NCBI GenBank assembly: GCA_022495005.1
Contig: JAGYXB010001054.1
Span: 62,001-126,000 of the forward strand
Direction of reading: 5' to 3'
From: Rhyacophila brunnea
Taxonomy: Eukaryota; Arthropoda; Insecta; Trichoptera; Rhyacophilidae
Length of the DNA: 64,000 bases
Position numbers and translations under genes: made by a program. Below, in pieces: positions 1-10,559 of this stretch. Every line of letters starts with the position of its first letter. Position 1 is the first letter of the stretch. A model generated the notes under the pieces. The model was not told the origin of the DNA. It was given only the letters and a program-made list of their open reading frames with translations, and did not search any database.

Positions 1-151
1 TTAATTGATAAATATGCATCTAACAACATTACATAAAAAGAAAAATAAACTTACGATTTGTTATAAACTGTGAATTTGTTAAAGGATCTGATCTTGTTAT
101 TACATGGTCATGTGTATCATTAAAATTTAGTTTATTAAGTTTTCTATATTT

Positions 152-712
152 GAGGTGTCTAATTCCATAAAGCGATAAGTCCACATTTGGTCAAAATCGA
201 GAAAAAAATACGGACGTATTCTTTGTATTATTTTACACAATATATATTGATCTATAAATTCCAAAACGTGACATAACCCTACGAAAAAAATATTTTAAAT
301 CTCGATTTATTACAAAAATCACCAACTCCGTGTTTCATATTATTTAAAGCTTGGTTGATTTCACGCGTATTTAAGTCAACCAATAAGGGAACGTTCAATA
401 TATAAAAGGGCGTCTCCCATGCTGTAGCATCTGGTAAACTCATGACGGTGACACGGAAATATGTGCCTTATGCGGAATAAATTAAAAAGTGAGGTACAAG
501 TAGCGCTACGTCCAATTTTATTTTGCCTATATTTATTACATTTAAGAGTTTATCACCTGAAATAAATTGCCATTTGGTTCTAATTTTGATATAGAATACA
601 ACGGAAAAAATAATCTCACGTTAAAACAAATAATTGAAGCTTGAAACATAAAAACGTTGTTTCCCGAAAGTCCCGAATCGTGGACTTGTCGCTTTTTGTA
701 ATTAGACATCTC
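152..712. mobile_element. TIR element (family T1), copy 1
   Basis: The ends form a 33-bp imperfect inverted repeat with about 29 matches: the left end begins gaggtgtctaatt and the right end closes aattagacatctc. The interior is non-coding. From the left end to about 670 it matches 9866-10420 closely in the same orientation. It looks like a short, deleted derivative of a larger element of which the second copy keeps more. No convincing target duplication was seen. Confidence 0.7.
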
Positions 713-949
713 ATTTTATTGTATAGATTTTTGACTTATTTGTAGTGCTAATATTTTTTATATTCATTTAAAAAAAACAATGATTTTCATAAAAATCTGT
801 CGAACTTGATATTCTTTTTCTTTATATGACTCTGGTAGGTAGAGGATTCGCTTTTACGAAACTTCAGATAACACCTCGGACACATAGTTATCGTTAAATT
901 TATCGTAATTATTTGTGATAAAGTACCACAGGGATGCTCTAAAACCTGC

Positions 950-1085
950 TGGGTAGACAAACTCATAAAGTTCAGTAGATGTACTTGGCGGCAGAGCTAG
1001 AACCAAGAATAGTGGAATGGAGCTAAGGGAGGTTTTCATCCAGCTGTGGATAGGCCCCAGCTGTTGATGATTATAACACAAAACT
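950..1085 (+). mobile_element. LINE 3' tail fragment (R-II-like)
   Basis: The stretch ending ttttcatccagctgtggata and then gatgat resembles the 3' end of the R-II LINE copies at 40840-40915 and 52010-52085, which also end in a catccagcagtg motif and GATGAT repeats. The upstream part is not recognisable. Confidence 0.35.
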
Positions 1086-1089
1086 AACG

Positions 1090-1619
1090 TTATGGAGAAA
1101 TTCAAAAGTTTCTAAGTATCTATAGAGAAATAATTATTTTTTTATTTTTATTAATTACATTAAAAAATATATTTTAATTTATAACAATTAATTATGAGGT
1201 GTAACTTAACTGTATTAAAACTATTGTTAGCGATATTGAAGCTATACCTCAGTTGAGGCATCGTCTAAAATGATAGTGGCTAGGCGATGCGCGGATTGTG
1301 CAAATGACGCGTGCCGAACGAAATATAATTTGTCATATAAATCATGCGTCCATTTAATGTTCTATTTATTGTTCTATTAGCAACAATAATAATATGTTCA
1401 TTGACATGTTTTCTTTTTCAAGTAAATGGGTAACGTTTTTTAGTCATCTTTACACGATTTAAGAATTAATACCCCCGTCGCCATCACGAAAGAAATTGAC
1501 GTGTTCACAGCTCGACGTTTGCTCTCCGATTGCCAGTGAGTCCAAAATTTCGTCGCACCTATAGTTGAAAATTATTTGCCGTTTCACTTAAGTACCGTCT
1601 TAACGCCTTCCAGGAATCA
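1090..1619. other. No gene seen
   Basis: A+T-rich sequence with no open frame of note and no repeat recognised. A somewhat G+C-richer patch lies near 1240-1320. Confidence 0.4.
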
Positions 1620-1955
1620 AGACAGGGATCAATTGTTAAGACGTTCGTTCAAAATTCAGGGAAATAATTACTATGTTTAACCGAATCGCTTCGGATATTG
1701 ACGTATTCTACTTACGTGAGGGTGTATTTAAGTGGACGTCGTTTTATGAGTTTTTAATATGGGGTCTATCAACCTAGTTCACTCAGTGTGCTTTAATGTA
1801 CCTTTATTTTTCTTATTTTATTATTTACTCACTATACCCTATTTTTATTTGAAAAATTATTAACACTCTTACTTTATGTCATGTCTTGAACGCTTTGAAT
1901 TTATAATTTATCATGTTCATCATATATGTAAAATAAATTTTGAATTTGAATATTA
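1620..1955 (+). pseudogene. Jockey/CR1-like LINE, C-terminal end and 3' UTR
   Basis: The + strand near 1675-1760 encodes a decayed peptide containing NRIASDIDVFYLREG and FKWTSFYEF. It matches the minus-strand peptide at 26262-26480 (SGVDIFHLCEREFRWTLFYK), so the two are copies of one family. Basic-hydrophobic tails of this kind close the ORF2 of Jockey/CR1-type LINEs. The 3' end near 1890-1955 reads catgttcat then aaataaattttgaatttgaa, the tail also seen at 61850-61925 and, inverted, at 25330-25440. The copy is 5' truncated and non-functional. The family name is inferred from the tail form. Confidence 0.55.
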
Positions 1956-2064
1956 CAAAACATGGTCGCCTATATTACCGAAACTAGAGATTTTACCTCG
2001 GTTACGTCATTATTTGTTAATTGTCTCGTAATTATTTATGGTATACGTCTATTTGGCCAATCTA

Positions 2065-2566
2065 CTTATAGGAAATAATAACAAGATAAAGAGAATATTT
2101 TATATACAACGTATATATAACGTAATTTTCTGTTGAATTATTATGCTCAATATGCTCAAACTTGTAATTGATATGAAGTAAATAAAAAAACAAACAAACA
2201 AATATAGAATACTGAAATGTCATTTTGACATTTAATTTTGATTTACATAGTAACGCACGTACATATTAATAATTTAGTTGCTAGGACCACCCCCTTAGCA
2301 ACCAATAATAGTCTTTAACTTTTTACGGATTTTTCTGAAACAACATTCCATACAAAACAGAATTAACTGAAAATAATTTAATTCTGCTTAAAGATGGCTA
2401 AAAGTATTTAAAGAATGCATTGGCATCGTGTTATGTATGATATATTCTAAAAGTTTCAAATGTCTAGCTACTCCGTAAATTAGTTAAAAATCGATTGCAA
2501 GATTTTTACTGGAAAAACAACCACCGGACAAACAAGAATACGAGCTAATAAAAACGTTGTAAAAAC
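2065..2566 (+). repeat. Dispersed repeat family D (about 480 bp), copy 1
   Basis: This is one of six copies in the window (also 38610, 42945/43894, 47650, 48800 and 58058). Shared landmarks in order are: aagataaaaagaact near the start, acaacgttttta, a conserved core with ttgctaggaccacccc, then gcattggcatcgtgtt, and an end reading aataaaaacgttgt. The start and end carry an inverted 12-13 bp motif (acaacgttttta/taaaaacgttgt). No coding potential is visible. Confidence 0.75.
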
Positions 2567-2642
2567 TAGGGACCAACAATAGTGGAGGGAGTTAGGGGTT
2601 GTTTTTATCCAGTAGTGAATCTATCCAGGCTGATGATGACAA
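2567..2642 (+). mobile_element. LINE R-II 3' tail
   Basis: The 3' end motif atccagtagtgaatctatcc followed by gctgatgatgac matches the ends of the two longer R-II copies. It lies directly against the end of the family D copy. Confidence 0.5.
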
Positions 2643-3475
2643 AATAATTATTGTTTCTCGCGATAATCAGTTCACAAAAGATCTGTCGCTTAGAATTCTA
2701 AAAAGACTTGTGCTATGTGAAAGCGTTTCATTGATTTATTCCACTCACATAGCGTGTAACGTGTGGTTTCTTAGGAATCTCGCTCGCGACTCATGTCATT
2801 TGTCACTGTCGCTATACCTCTTAATCAGCCCCCACATTACAGGATTAACATTTCTCCTGATTAAATTAACTGTCTTCATTAGTTACTTTCATAACTCTGG
2901 AAATACATTTAACTTACTTAATAATGTCGCGGAAATAGCGAGAAATAGGGGATGGGAAGCTCGAATAATTTTAAAGTAGATACTTTTATGCGAATACATA
3001 TTATATTGTCACCAAATGATATATTAGCACGCCGCTCCTTTGAAACAGTTCAATAATTGATACAATTTTCATTATTTATCTTCACTTATACACATCTCCA
3101 AATATTACAGTATTAAAATTTCTTAATTATCAATTTAAGAATAGTATTAGAGATGGTTCGAAATTTTCTTGAGACCCCTTTAATTGAAGACGTATGAGAA
3201 TTTGAGGAACCTAAAATAATTGAACACCTACATGAAATAAATGCACAAAAAATACGAGTATATTTCCATTTTAACCATTACTTAGAGAACAATATTATCA
3301 ACTTTCGAGTTACTACCAAAGATTTGTAAGTCTCGAAATCATGTTATGAAGTAATTGCATTTTGAAGTTTGACATGCCTTCTAAAATCAGACACAATGCT
3401 TATTTCTTTGTGCTTTATGTGCATGTTCTATGTATCGAATAACCTTGAATTATTTAACATACATATTTATATTTC
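2643..3475. other. Unclassified DNA with a 126-codon open frame
   Basis: A + frame is open from 2599 to 2979, but it starts inside a LINE tail and its peptide has no recognisable motif. I treat it as chance. Nothing else is recognised up to the SINE at 3476. Confidence 0.3.
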
Positions 3476-3710
3476 CGACCATGTCCGATCCTAATAGGAT
3501 GATATGGGCCTCCACAGAGTAGAGGTTTGTATTAACAGATTTTGTTTTTTACGAGAAATGGATGTCAGCCACTTGCTCAACCTATTAGGTCCATACCCTG
3601 ACTCACACACAAATTGAAAAACAATATGTGTACTTGCCAGACCAAGGATTCGAACCTGGGACCCACGGCGTGATAGTCCAACGCTTAAGCCGCGCGACCA
3701 CCGTGGATGT
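3476..3710 (-). repeat. tRNA-headed SINE (family SA), copy 1
   Basis: On the minus strand a tRNA-like head near 3640-3710 (start ccacggtggtcgcgcggctt; B-box-like ggttcgaatcc) is followed by a body with ggacctaataggttgagcaa and tgtggaggcccat. This is the best-preserved copy. Others lie at 3815, 7338, 7568, 7850, 8046 and 36475. Confidence 0.75.
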
Positions 3711-3814
3711 CACATATTTATATACATACACATAATTAGTTGTTAACTTAAAATACCTAAATTATCAACTTAATAATTTTTGGCAGCAACCCTATGAATA
3801 TAATATATTTTTCT

Positions 3815-4019
3815 TTTTTTTGACCATGTCCGACCCTAATATACGTCTTGTTTTTACGAAAAATTGATGTTAGCCACTTTCGCAACCTAGAAGGTCCATA
3901 CTCTGACTCCAAACACAAATTGGAAAACAATATACATATTTGCAAGATCCAGGATTCGAATCTGAGACCCACGACATTATAAAGCGATGCGTAAGCCGCT
4001 CGGCCATCGTTGCCGTGAT
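3815..4019 (-). repeat. SINE SA, copy 2
   Basis: Same head and body order as the copy at 3476, more diverged. The head lies at the high-coordinate end and the body near 3822-3930. Confidence 0.65.
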
Positions 4020-4119
4020 ATATAATAAATACATATATTCTTTTTAACACTACGACAAACCATGAGGTCCAATGACAGTAGTGTATTTAGTAAACACCCA
4101 TACTTTGAGAAAAATAATT

Positions 4120-4222
4120 ATAATATATATTGAGACCTCACTCAGGATTGAACTCGGGGACTCCGGATGAAAATTCAGTGCCTTATAGCAGTCGATATGC
4201 CGACTAAAATGATCGAGCCGTG
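4120..4222 (-). repeat. tRNA-like SINE head
   Basis: The minus strand carries an A-box-like stretch (ggctcgatcattttagtcgg) and a B-box-like gagttcaatcc about 35 bases downstream. It is not obviously the same family as SA. Confidence 0.4.
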
Positions 4223-5771
4223 TTCAACTACCAACTTTAAAACTGTTTAATTCGAAACATTTTTTTTGATATTTATAGAGCTTTCAGCACAACACGTTAA
4301 TTTTACAATAGCTTTTAAAAGTGAAATTTATCTCACTTATCCCGGACCCTCAGGCTAGATTCCTGTCAGCCCTCTCCTTGTGGGGGCCATGGATTCCAGT
4401 ATAAGTTTGATCAGCGTCACTATACATTATTTAATAGTAAAGAACATTTATCTATACTATAGTTTCAAAATTATATTTGGATGTTTGTACCGTTGTATCG
4501 GTTTTTCTTTATACAAATCCACACGCGCAGTCGGATTTAGACAAAATTTGGAGAATGGATGGAGACCGACGAGCCAGAGTGCGTGGTGTGTGAATTTTAG
4601 ATTTAACCCGTTGCACCCCGGAGACAGTTTTTTGGTTTTTGCGGAAAATGCCGCCACATGCATGGCCTTGAAACGCGGAATTTAATGCTGTAACCCCCCT
4701 TTTTATTAAATTTTTATTAAAAATGTCGCTAAAATGCGTAATTTAAAAATATTGGCATTTATTTCAGCTCGATTGGAGGTCAAACTGCAAAGTTACATGC
4801 AAATAATTGTGTTATTAGAATCGGTAATCGGCAGGGAGTCAACCGAGCCGGCGCGGTGCGGGCAACGCAGTGCCACCACATTTGATTGGAATGCTTCACT
4901 CACGGACAATTGTATGTAGCGGCATAAAGAGTGGGGAGTAGTAAAAATCTATTGATTTTGGCACCAAATGGAAAAGCCACGAATATTGTATATCGAAAAG
5001 CCTTAAAATAATAAATTGAATATGTACTACTTTGTAAGATATTTAAATGCAATATATGTACAAAAATATACTATATTAACATGTTAAAAATAAAAATCAC
5101 TAATATTATATTTTTTTAATTTTTTTTATTCAATCCTTTGCACTCTATGTATTAAATTTAGATTTTTTTATTTTCAAATATTAAACCATTCTAGTCCTGC
5201 GCAGCGCAGGGTGATACTACTAGTTTATTAATATTATTAAAAAAGAAATTGGAAAATAATCAGAACAATAGCAAACATCTCTTTGACGGCGGTGCCAAGT
5301 GAAATACATTTCATGCCGAAGAATTTCAATTTGACAAATGACTTTTTTTATCAGCGTCTCTAGCATTATTTTCGTTTCATTTCTTTCGCAAATCCCAATC
5401 CAAATTGCGCAAACAGAGAGTTGTGTTTGGGCCTTTTCTCTTTTTCCAAGTACGTTCCGAGGTGCTTTGTGGTCCGATCGCAAATACAAACAACGAATTT
5501 CATCTGGAAATAATGAAGCGTTCTTAGTCTTTAGCCTTTTTGAATTTGCAAAGATTTCTGCTGTTGTGAAAACCCCGAAAATACCTAAGTAGTACGAAAA
5601 TGATTATTTAAACACAATAATAGTAGGTGAATTTTGAGGACAAAGTGTTTTAAATCATATTTTTATATTAAAGTTAATGGCTTCACCAAACCACTACGAG
5701 TACCAGGGAAATCTACGTTTGGATGTAAAGCTTTTAATAATTAATTAAAAGTTGATAGTTAATTTAGAAAA
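4223..5771. other. Unclassified, with mixed G+C patches
   Basis: Open frames of 60-100 codons occur at 4380-4685, 4734-4919 and 5338-5592 but carry no recognisable motif, and overlapping frames are open on both strands. G+C-richer patches lie at 4340-4400, 4550-4690 and 4820-4900. No repeat partner is seen in this window. Confidence 0.3.
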
Positions 5772-5780
5772 CCGTAAACT

Positions 5781-6224
5781 CGGGTCTAGGACGATTGTGC
5801 GCCGGGACAACTGGGCGCCATGCAATTAAATAAAATTAGAAAATAAATAAACGTTCGTGAATTATAAGTATTTTTAAAATATGCCTCTATTATTATTTAG
5901 TATTGTTATTGTTATTTATATTAAAATTATTTTATTATTTACCTAATATTTAGTGAGAATTTAAATATGCACACGGAAGTAATAATTTAATTGTACATTT
6001 AAGTGTGTTTAAGTTCCAATTATAAGAGGGTTCTTTTATTTTTATATCATAAAGCCTCCGGCATGATAATTCTCAATCCGCCATAAAAAAATATTCTGTT
6101 TAGAGCGAAATAAATTAAAACTACTCAGTAGTAGATATAAACTGATTAAAATTCCTCATCTTCTTTCTGTATAACGAACGTCTATTTATTTCACTCGATA
6201 GTGCGGCGCCCAGTTGTTCCATTC
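5781..6224. mobile_element. Foldback DNA element (family Q), copy 1
   Basis: It is flanked by a direct 9-bp duplication, ccgtaaact, at 5772-5780 and 6225-6233. The left terminus carries two tandem variants of a 17-bp motif (taggacgattgtgcgcc, then cgggacaactgggcgcc). The right terminus is an inverted copy (ggcgcccagttgttccattc). The right half shares aacgtctatttattt plus a gcggcgc motif with the element ending near 54106. The interior is non-coding. The superfamily is unclear; an 8-bp duplication would suit hAT. Confidence 0.65.
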
Positions 6225-6889
6225 CCGTAAACTGTAGTATAATTTGGAGATCTGCTTCGATAATTTGTCAGTACATGCTAAGATGTACAATTAATGTACT
6301 GATTTTTACCGTGAATATTTAAAGAGTAATGTTAAATATTCGATGCAGCACATCAATACTGTGGGTGGATATTGCGACAACTTTTAAATTATATTATTTA
6401 TGAATGTCTCACTAGTCTTTTAGTGGGGTAATGAAACGTAAAACATATTTTTATTGAAATATTTGGTATAGTTTGCTCTAAATCAGTGTTTTCTAAAGTA
6501 AGTGATAACGCCCCCTAGAGGGCACTAGAGCAATTTAGGGCGGTGGTAGTAGCCTTTAAAGCAATTGGGAACGTTAAATATAAATAAATGGGTGGTGGAA
6601 GCAAATAGAAATCAGAAGAAGCTGAAAAACTGTACCTACACCAATGTTACACATTATTATGTTTTTTTTAATTAAACTTATATGCACTCGTGTTCGCCTA
6701 TAAAAATTCCATTTTTTATTGTATTTCCTTCATTATAATTATATATTTTAGCAGAACATGGGCTCAGCGCGGTCGCAAATCTATTAATTAATTAATTAAA
6801 TGAAACCAACCTGAAATAACTAATTATTGTGATTTTGGAATGCTGCCGACAAAAATAGAGCCAAACATTAATAAATAGTAGATAATTTT

Positions 6890-7098
6890 GGTACTGTTCG
6901 GTTATACGGAATACAGCGGAAAACGCATTTTGAAAATAGCCGATAAACTGGATTATTTGTTAGGTTAACCTAACCAAACCTAAACTAACCTAACCTAACC
7001 CAACCTAACCTAAACTAACCGAAACTAACAAATAATCCATTTTATCGGCTATTTTCAAAATGCGTTTTCCGCTGTATTCCGTATAACCGAACAGTACC
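6890..7098. repeat. Near-perfect palindrome with telomere-like core
   Basis: Arms of 74 bp (6890-6963 and 7025-7098) are inverted copies with a single visible mismatch. The arm motifs include ggtactgttcggttatac at the outer end and tttgttag at the inner end. The 61-bp spacer is built of CCTAA-type repeats. The near identity implies a young foldback element or recent gene conversion inside an old hAT. Confidence 0.85.
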
Positions 7099-7199
7099 AT
7101 AATTTTTAATGTTTTCGTAATTTTGCTTTGTCTTAATAATTTTCTGTATTTAATGCGAATATTACGTAGATACTATGGTTGATTTTAATAAAAAATTAT

Positions 7200-7290
7200 T
7201 ATAATAACCATTTTTTTTATTCAACGAATAATTCACAAGATTTGAGTATGTAATATTCCATATATTATTGAACATAATAACGCAATTTGA
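7200..7290 (-). repeat. SINE SB tail
   Basis: It carries ttcaacgaataattcac and tattgaacata, the inverted tail of the SB family whose + copies end attattcgttgaataaaa. Confidence 0.5.
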
Positions 7291-7337
7291 TAAGAATTTA
7301 ATGTTAGACAAACTAGCTTAAATTTTCGTAATCAAGT

Positions 7338-7400
7338 AGGAACCTGGGACCCACGGCGTTATAGGACGACGCTTAAACCGCGCGATCATGGATTGGTACG
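7338..7400 (-). repeat. SINE SA head fragment
   Basis: Minus-strand head only: accgcgcggttt-type start and the B-box side acgccgtgggtcccaggttc are recognisable. Confidence 0.55.
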
Positions 7401-7567
7401 CGAATAAAAAGAGAAAAGAGTACGCGATGTGATAGATTAAATGGCAAAAGGCTGGACATGTCACTCGGTGAGTGGACAACCATTGAACTAATGCCGCTAT
7501 GCAGTTATACCGAAAAGGCACTAAACGCCCCTTTTTTATTGACCATATATTTTTTTTTTTTTTTTAA

Positions 7568-7738
7568 AGGATTATTATGAGCATCCTCGTTGCGGAGGTT
7601 TGTATTAACCACTTGCTCAACCTATTAGGTCCATACTCTGACTCAAATATAAATTAAAAAACAATATGTGTATTTGCCAGACCCAGGATTCGAAACTGGG
7701 ACCCACGAGTTAAAGGCCAATGCTTGGCCATCGTGAGG
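7568..7738 (-). repeat. SINE SA copy
   Basis: Head near 7690-7738 and body with gacctaataggttgagca on the minus strand. It is partly deleted relative to the copy at 3476. Confidence 0.65.
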
Positions 7739-7849
7739 TTACTTATTAGTACCTTCCAATAATTATTGTACATCACTGCTATGTTTCTAGGTACCTATAA
7801 TGATCCTATCAATATAGAGTATTCGTTATTTGTGTCATTTTTTTCCCTA

Positions 7850-8046
7850 ATATGTCTGATCCTAATAAGATCATAATATAAGGCCTCCACAGATTAGGTT
7901 TGTATTAACAGATTATTGTTTTTACGAGAAATGGATGTTAGCCACTTGCTCAACCTAATTAAACTATTAGGTCCATACTCTGACTCATACAAAAATTGAA
8001 AAACAATATATTTATTGACCGATGCTTAACCCGCCCCACCGACGAT
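7850..8046 (-). repeat. SINE SA copy (left half of an inverted pair)
   Basis: Minus-strand body matches the copy at 3476. Its head meets the head of a + copy at about 8046, making a head-to-head pair of nearly 390 bp. Confidence 0.65.
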
Positions 8047-8235
8047 GGCCGCGCAGCTTAAGCGTCAGTCTATAACTACTGCTTTTCAATTCGTGTTTGG
8101 AGTCAGAGAACAGACCTAATAGGTTAAGCAAGTGGCCAACATCCATTTCTCGTAAAAACAAAATCTGTTTATATAAACTTCCACTCTGTGGAGGCTCATA
8201 ATATGTTCTTATGAGGATCAGACATGATCAAAAAA
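8046..8235 (+). repeat. SINE SA copy (right half of an inverted pair)
   Basis: Starts gatggccgcgcagcttaagc and runs into a body with cagacctaataggttaagca. The B-box region is deleted or replaced. Confidence 0.65.
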
Positions 8236-8368
8236 TAAGCAGGTAGCTTAAATTGGTTAAAGTCAATGACATTATTAATGGACGACGCACTCAATACAGT
8301 AGCTAGCACGTAAATTCGCGCATTCGCATGAATAGTTAGACGTTACGCAATTTCCATTATGCGATATC

Positions 8369-8570
8369 ACGCATCGGGAATTTATAGCAATATGACCTTT
8401 ATTGTAATGGCGTTAGAGCAGTGTTTCTAATGTCAATGTTCATTTGAGCGAACCTGTTCGAACCGAACCATTCGGCAGACCCAACAAAAAGCATCAGGAA
8501 TTTATAGCAATATCACCTTTATTGTAATGGCGTTAGAACAGATTATGCCATTCGGCAGACCCGACAATAA
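8369..8570. repeat. Imperfect tandem duplication
   Basis: A unit with ggaatttatagcaatat, ctttattgtaatggcgttag and cattcggcagaccc occurs at about 8371-8487 and again at about 8490-8570. The second copy has an internal deletion of about 40 bases. Confidence 0.75.
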
Positions 8571-8630
8571 AGTGAGTGTCATTTTCTTTTCCAGATGATT
8601 CGTCTATATTAATGTCATTCGTTAAAGCAT

Positions 8631-8720
8631 ATTGGCGTAATACCAGTGGATATACGGGTTCAAACCCGTCAGGCGTCGTATTTTTTTCAAATGTGATTTT
8701 TTTCTAGTAGGTATATAATA
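8631..8720 (+). repeat. SINE SB head fragment
   Basis: B-box-like gggttcaaacccgtc followed by aggcgtcgtattttt, the head-to-body junction also seen near 33440, 51250 and 52160. Confidence 0.5.
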
Positions 8721-9030
8721 TCTGAGGTGTTTTAAAGTTATGTATGTTGAAATAACTACATAATGTAACCATCAAGTCATCATTTAGTTATGCAATAGTT
8801 ATCAGGTTATAAAATAAAATATATTATTATATTTCATTTTGTACTTATTCTTCTGTGTTTGATCCTTTTGTTTGACCTAAATAAATAAAAAAAGCCATCT
8901 TATTTTCACTGTTCGATAAAAAAAAATATATTATATAAAATAATTCAAATTTGTCACTGCATCTTTTTGTTATTGTATAAAGTAAAAAGGGGCAGTGGGC
9001 CAAATAAGTTTGAGAATGTCTGCTCTAAAT

Positions 9031-9865
9031 AATTGCTTACTAAGGAGTCTTCCTCTTGCTATAATATATAATAATATTCTATATCAGATAAATCATGCCC
9101 TTTCTCAAGTTTTTGTATAGTAAAGTAGAACTTTAAGTAATTTGATCTGAAACAAACAAACAATCAATTGGCAATATCAATTACATCCAATTAAGATATG
9201 ATTACGTGTTAGGGAAACTTTTCAGCGGGAAGAAGAAAAAAACTTTGTTCCCACTTTGGAAAACAATCCCTCGATTTCTCTGTAGTAAGTTATCTCTGCG
9301 TTGTTATTTCTTTCAATTTATTCGCCTAACTTGGAATACAAACAATAGTTTAATTTGATTACTTACTCGTAATAGGTACGCGATTTTGCCTAACTTATAA
9401 AAGGTTTTTGTGTAAATTACACTTCTTTGTGAAATACTTGAAGCGTACTAGCGTAACTATGTTTAACTATTTTCTGTATAAATCACTTTATTACTGCGTG
9501 TAATCTTTTTTGTCCTTCTTGGAATTTTCATATATGTAATATTATAACCTTTGTAAGGATTTGAAGTTATCTTAGTAGGGGTGGCAGAAAGTCTAGCGTT
9601 AGTGTATGTTTAGACATTATTAGGTATATTTAAAAACTGAATTTACTATGTGATCACAAGATTTTTTTTTATTCATACAAAAAGGGATTTATGTTGTTAA
9701 TACTATCGTTACTGTAAGGTCACCTGATACATAGCCCATTAAACTGCAAATATTTCAATCAATATGCACTTTGTCAACTTAATATTTCGGCTATTCCCAG
9801 AATCACCAATAGAACATCTAATTAAAATAATTTAAAAATCGATATACGTAATATAATATACGATA
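9031..9865. other. No gene seen
   Basis: A+T-rich DNA without a recognised repeat or open frame. Confidence 0.4.
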
Positions 9866-10440
9866 GATAAGGCGTCTAATTCCAAAAAGCGATAAGTCCA
9901 CATTTGGTCAAAATCGAGAAAAAAATACGCACGTATTCTTCGTATAATTTTTCACAATATGTATTGATCTATAAATTCCAAAACGCGACATAACCCTACG
10001 AAAAAAAAATATTTTAAGTCTCGATTTATTACAAAAAGCGCCAAGTCCGTATTTCATATTATTTAAAGCTTGGTTGATTTCGCGCGTGTTAAAGTCAACC
10101 AATAAGGGAACGTTCAATATTGAAAAGGGCGTCTCCCATGCTGTAGCATCTGGTAAACTTATGACAGTGCCACGGACATATTATGTGCCTTATGCGGGAT
10201 AAATTAAAAAGTGAAGTACAAGTAGCGCTAAGTCCAATTTTATTTTGCCTATATTTATTACATTTAAGAGTTTATCGGCTGAAACAAATTGCCATTTGGT
10301 TCTAATTTCGACATAGAATACAACGGGAAAGAAAATCTCACGTTAAAACAAATAATTGAATGTAGAAACATAAAAACGTTGTTTCCCGATAATATTGAAT
10401 TGTGGACGCCTCAGATATCCGTCAGATTTAATTTACCCGT
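9866..10440. mobile_element. TIR element family T1, copy 2 (longer, right end not found)
   Basis: It matches copy 1 (152-670) from the left TIR through aaaacgttgtttcccga. At about 10400 the two diverge: copy 1 goes into its right TIR, while this copy continues into coding-like sequence. This suggests copy 1 is an internally deleted form. I could not find the matching right TIR downstream. Confidence 0.65.
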
Positions 10441-10559
10441 CATAAATTATAAATTACCATTGCAAACAGAGCATCACATTCTATTATGAATAAAAGACAT
10501 AGATTTAAAAGTACATGCATCAAAGAGAGACATACTAAATTTTGAGAAAGAGATATTAA
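10289..10559 (+). pseudogene. Coding remnant inside the T1 element, ends at a splice-donor-like site
   Basis: An open frame from 10289 to 10489 encodes a peptide with FDIEYNGKENLTLKQIIE and LFPDNIELWTPQISVRFNLP, then one TGA. The same frame then continues (IKDIDLKVHASKRDILNFEK) to 10559, where aag is followed by gtaagtg, a consensus donor. Amino-acid composition looks like true coding, not A+T-rich noise. I do not recognise the family. Position inside T1 and the stop codon suggest a decayed transposon-carried or captured gene. Confidence 0.4.

Larger units (their letters stand above)
6484..9022. mobile_element. Old hAT element (2.5 kb) with nested insertions
   Basis: The direct repeat ctctaaat flanks it at 6476-6483 and 9023-9030, an 8-bp duplication as expected for hAT. 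The left end begins cagtgttttctaaagt. The right end, read inward on the minus strand, begins cagacattctcaaact, an imperfect TIR. No transposase is recognisable. Inside lie a palindrome (6890-7098), several SINE copies (7200-8235), a tandem duplication (8369-8570) and a SINE SB head (8631-8720), all presumably later events. Confidence 0.65.

Noticed and set aside
152..712. piggyBac assignment for T1
   Set aside because: No TTAA duplication at the ends.
2599..2979. 126-codon + frame as a gene
   Set aside because: It starts inside a LINE tail, has no motif, and the composition follows the local base content.
6961..7023. Chromosome end
   Set aside because: The CCTAA-type repeats are short, degenerate and enclosed in a palindrome; other TTAGG tracts in the window are likewise interstitial.
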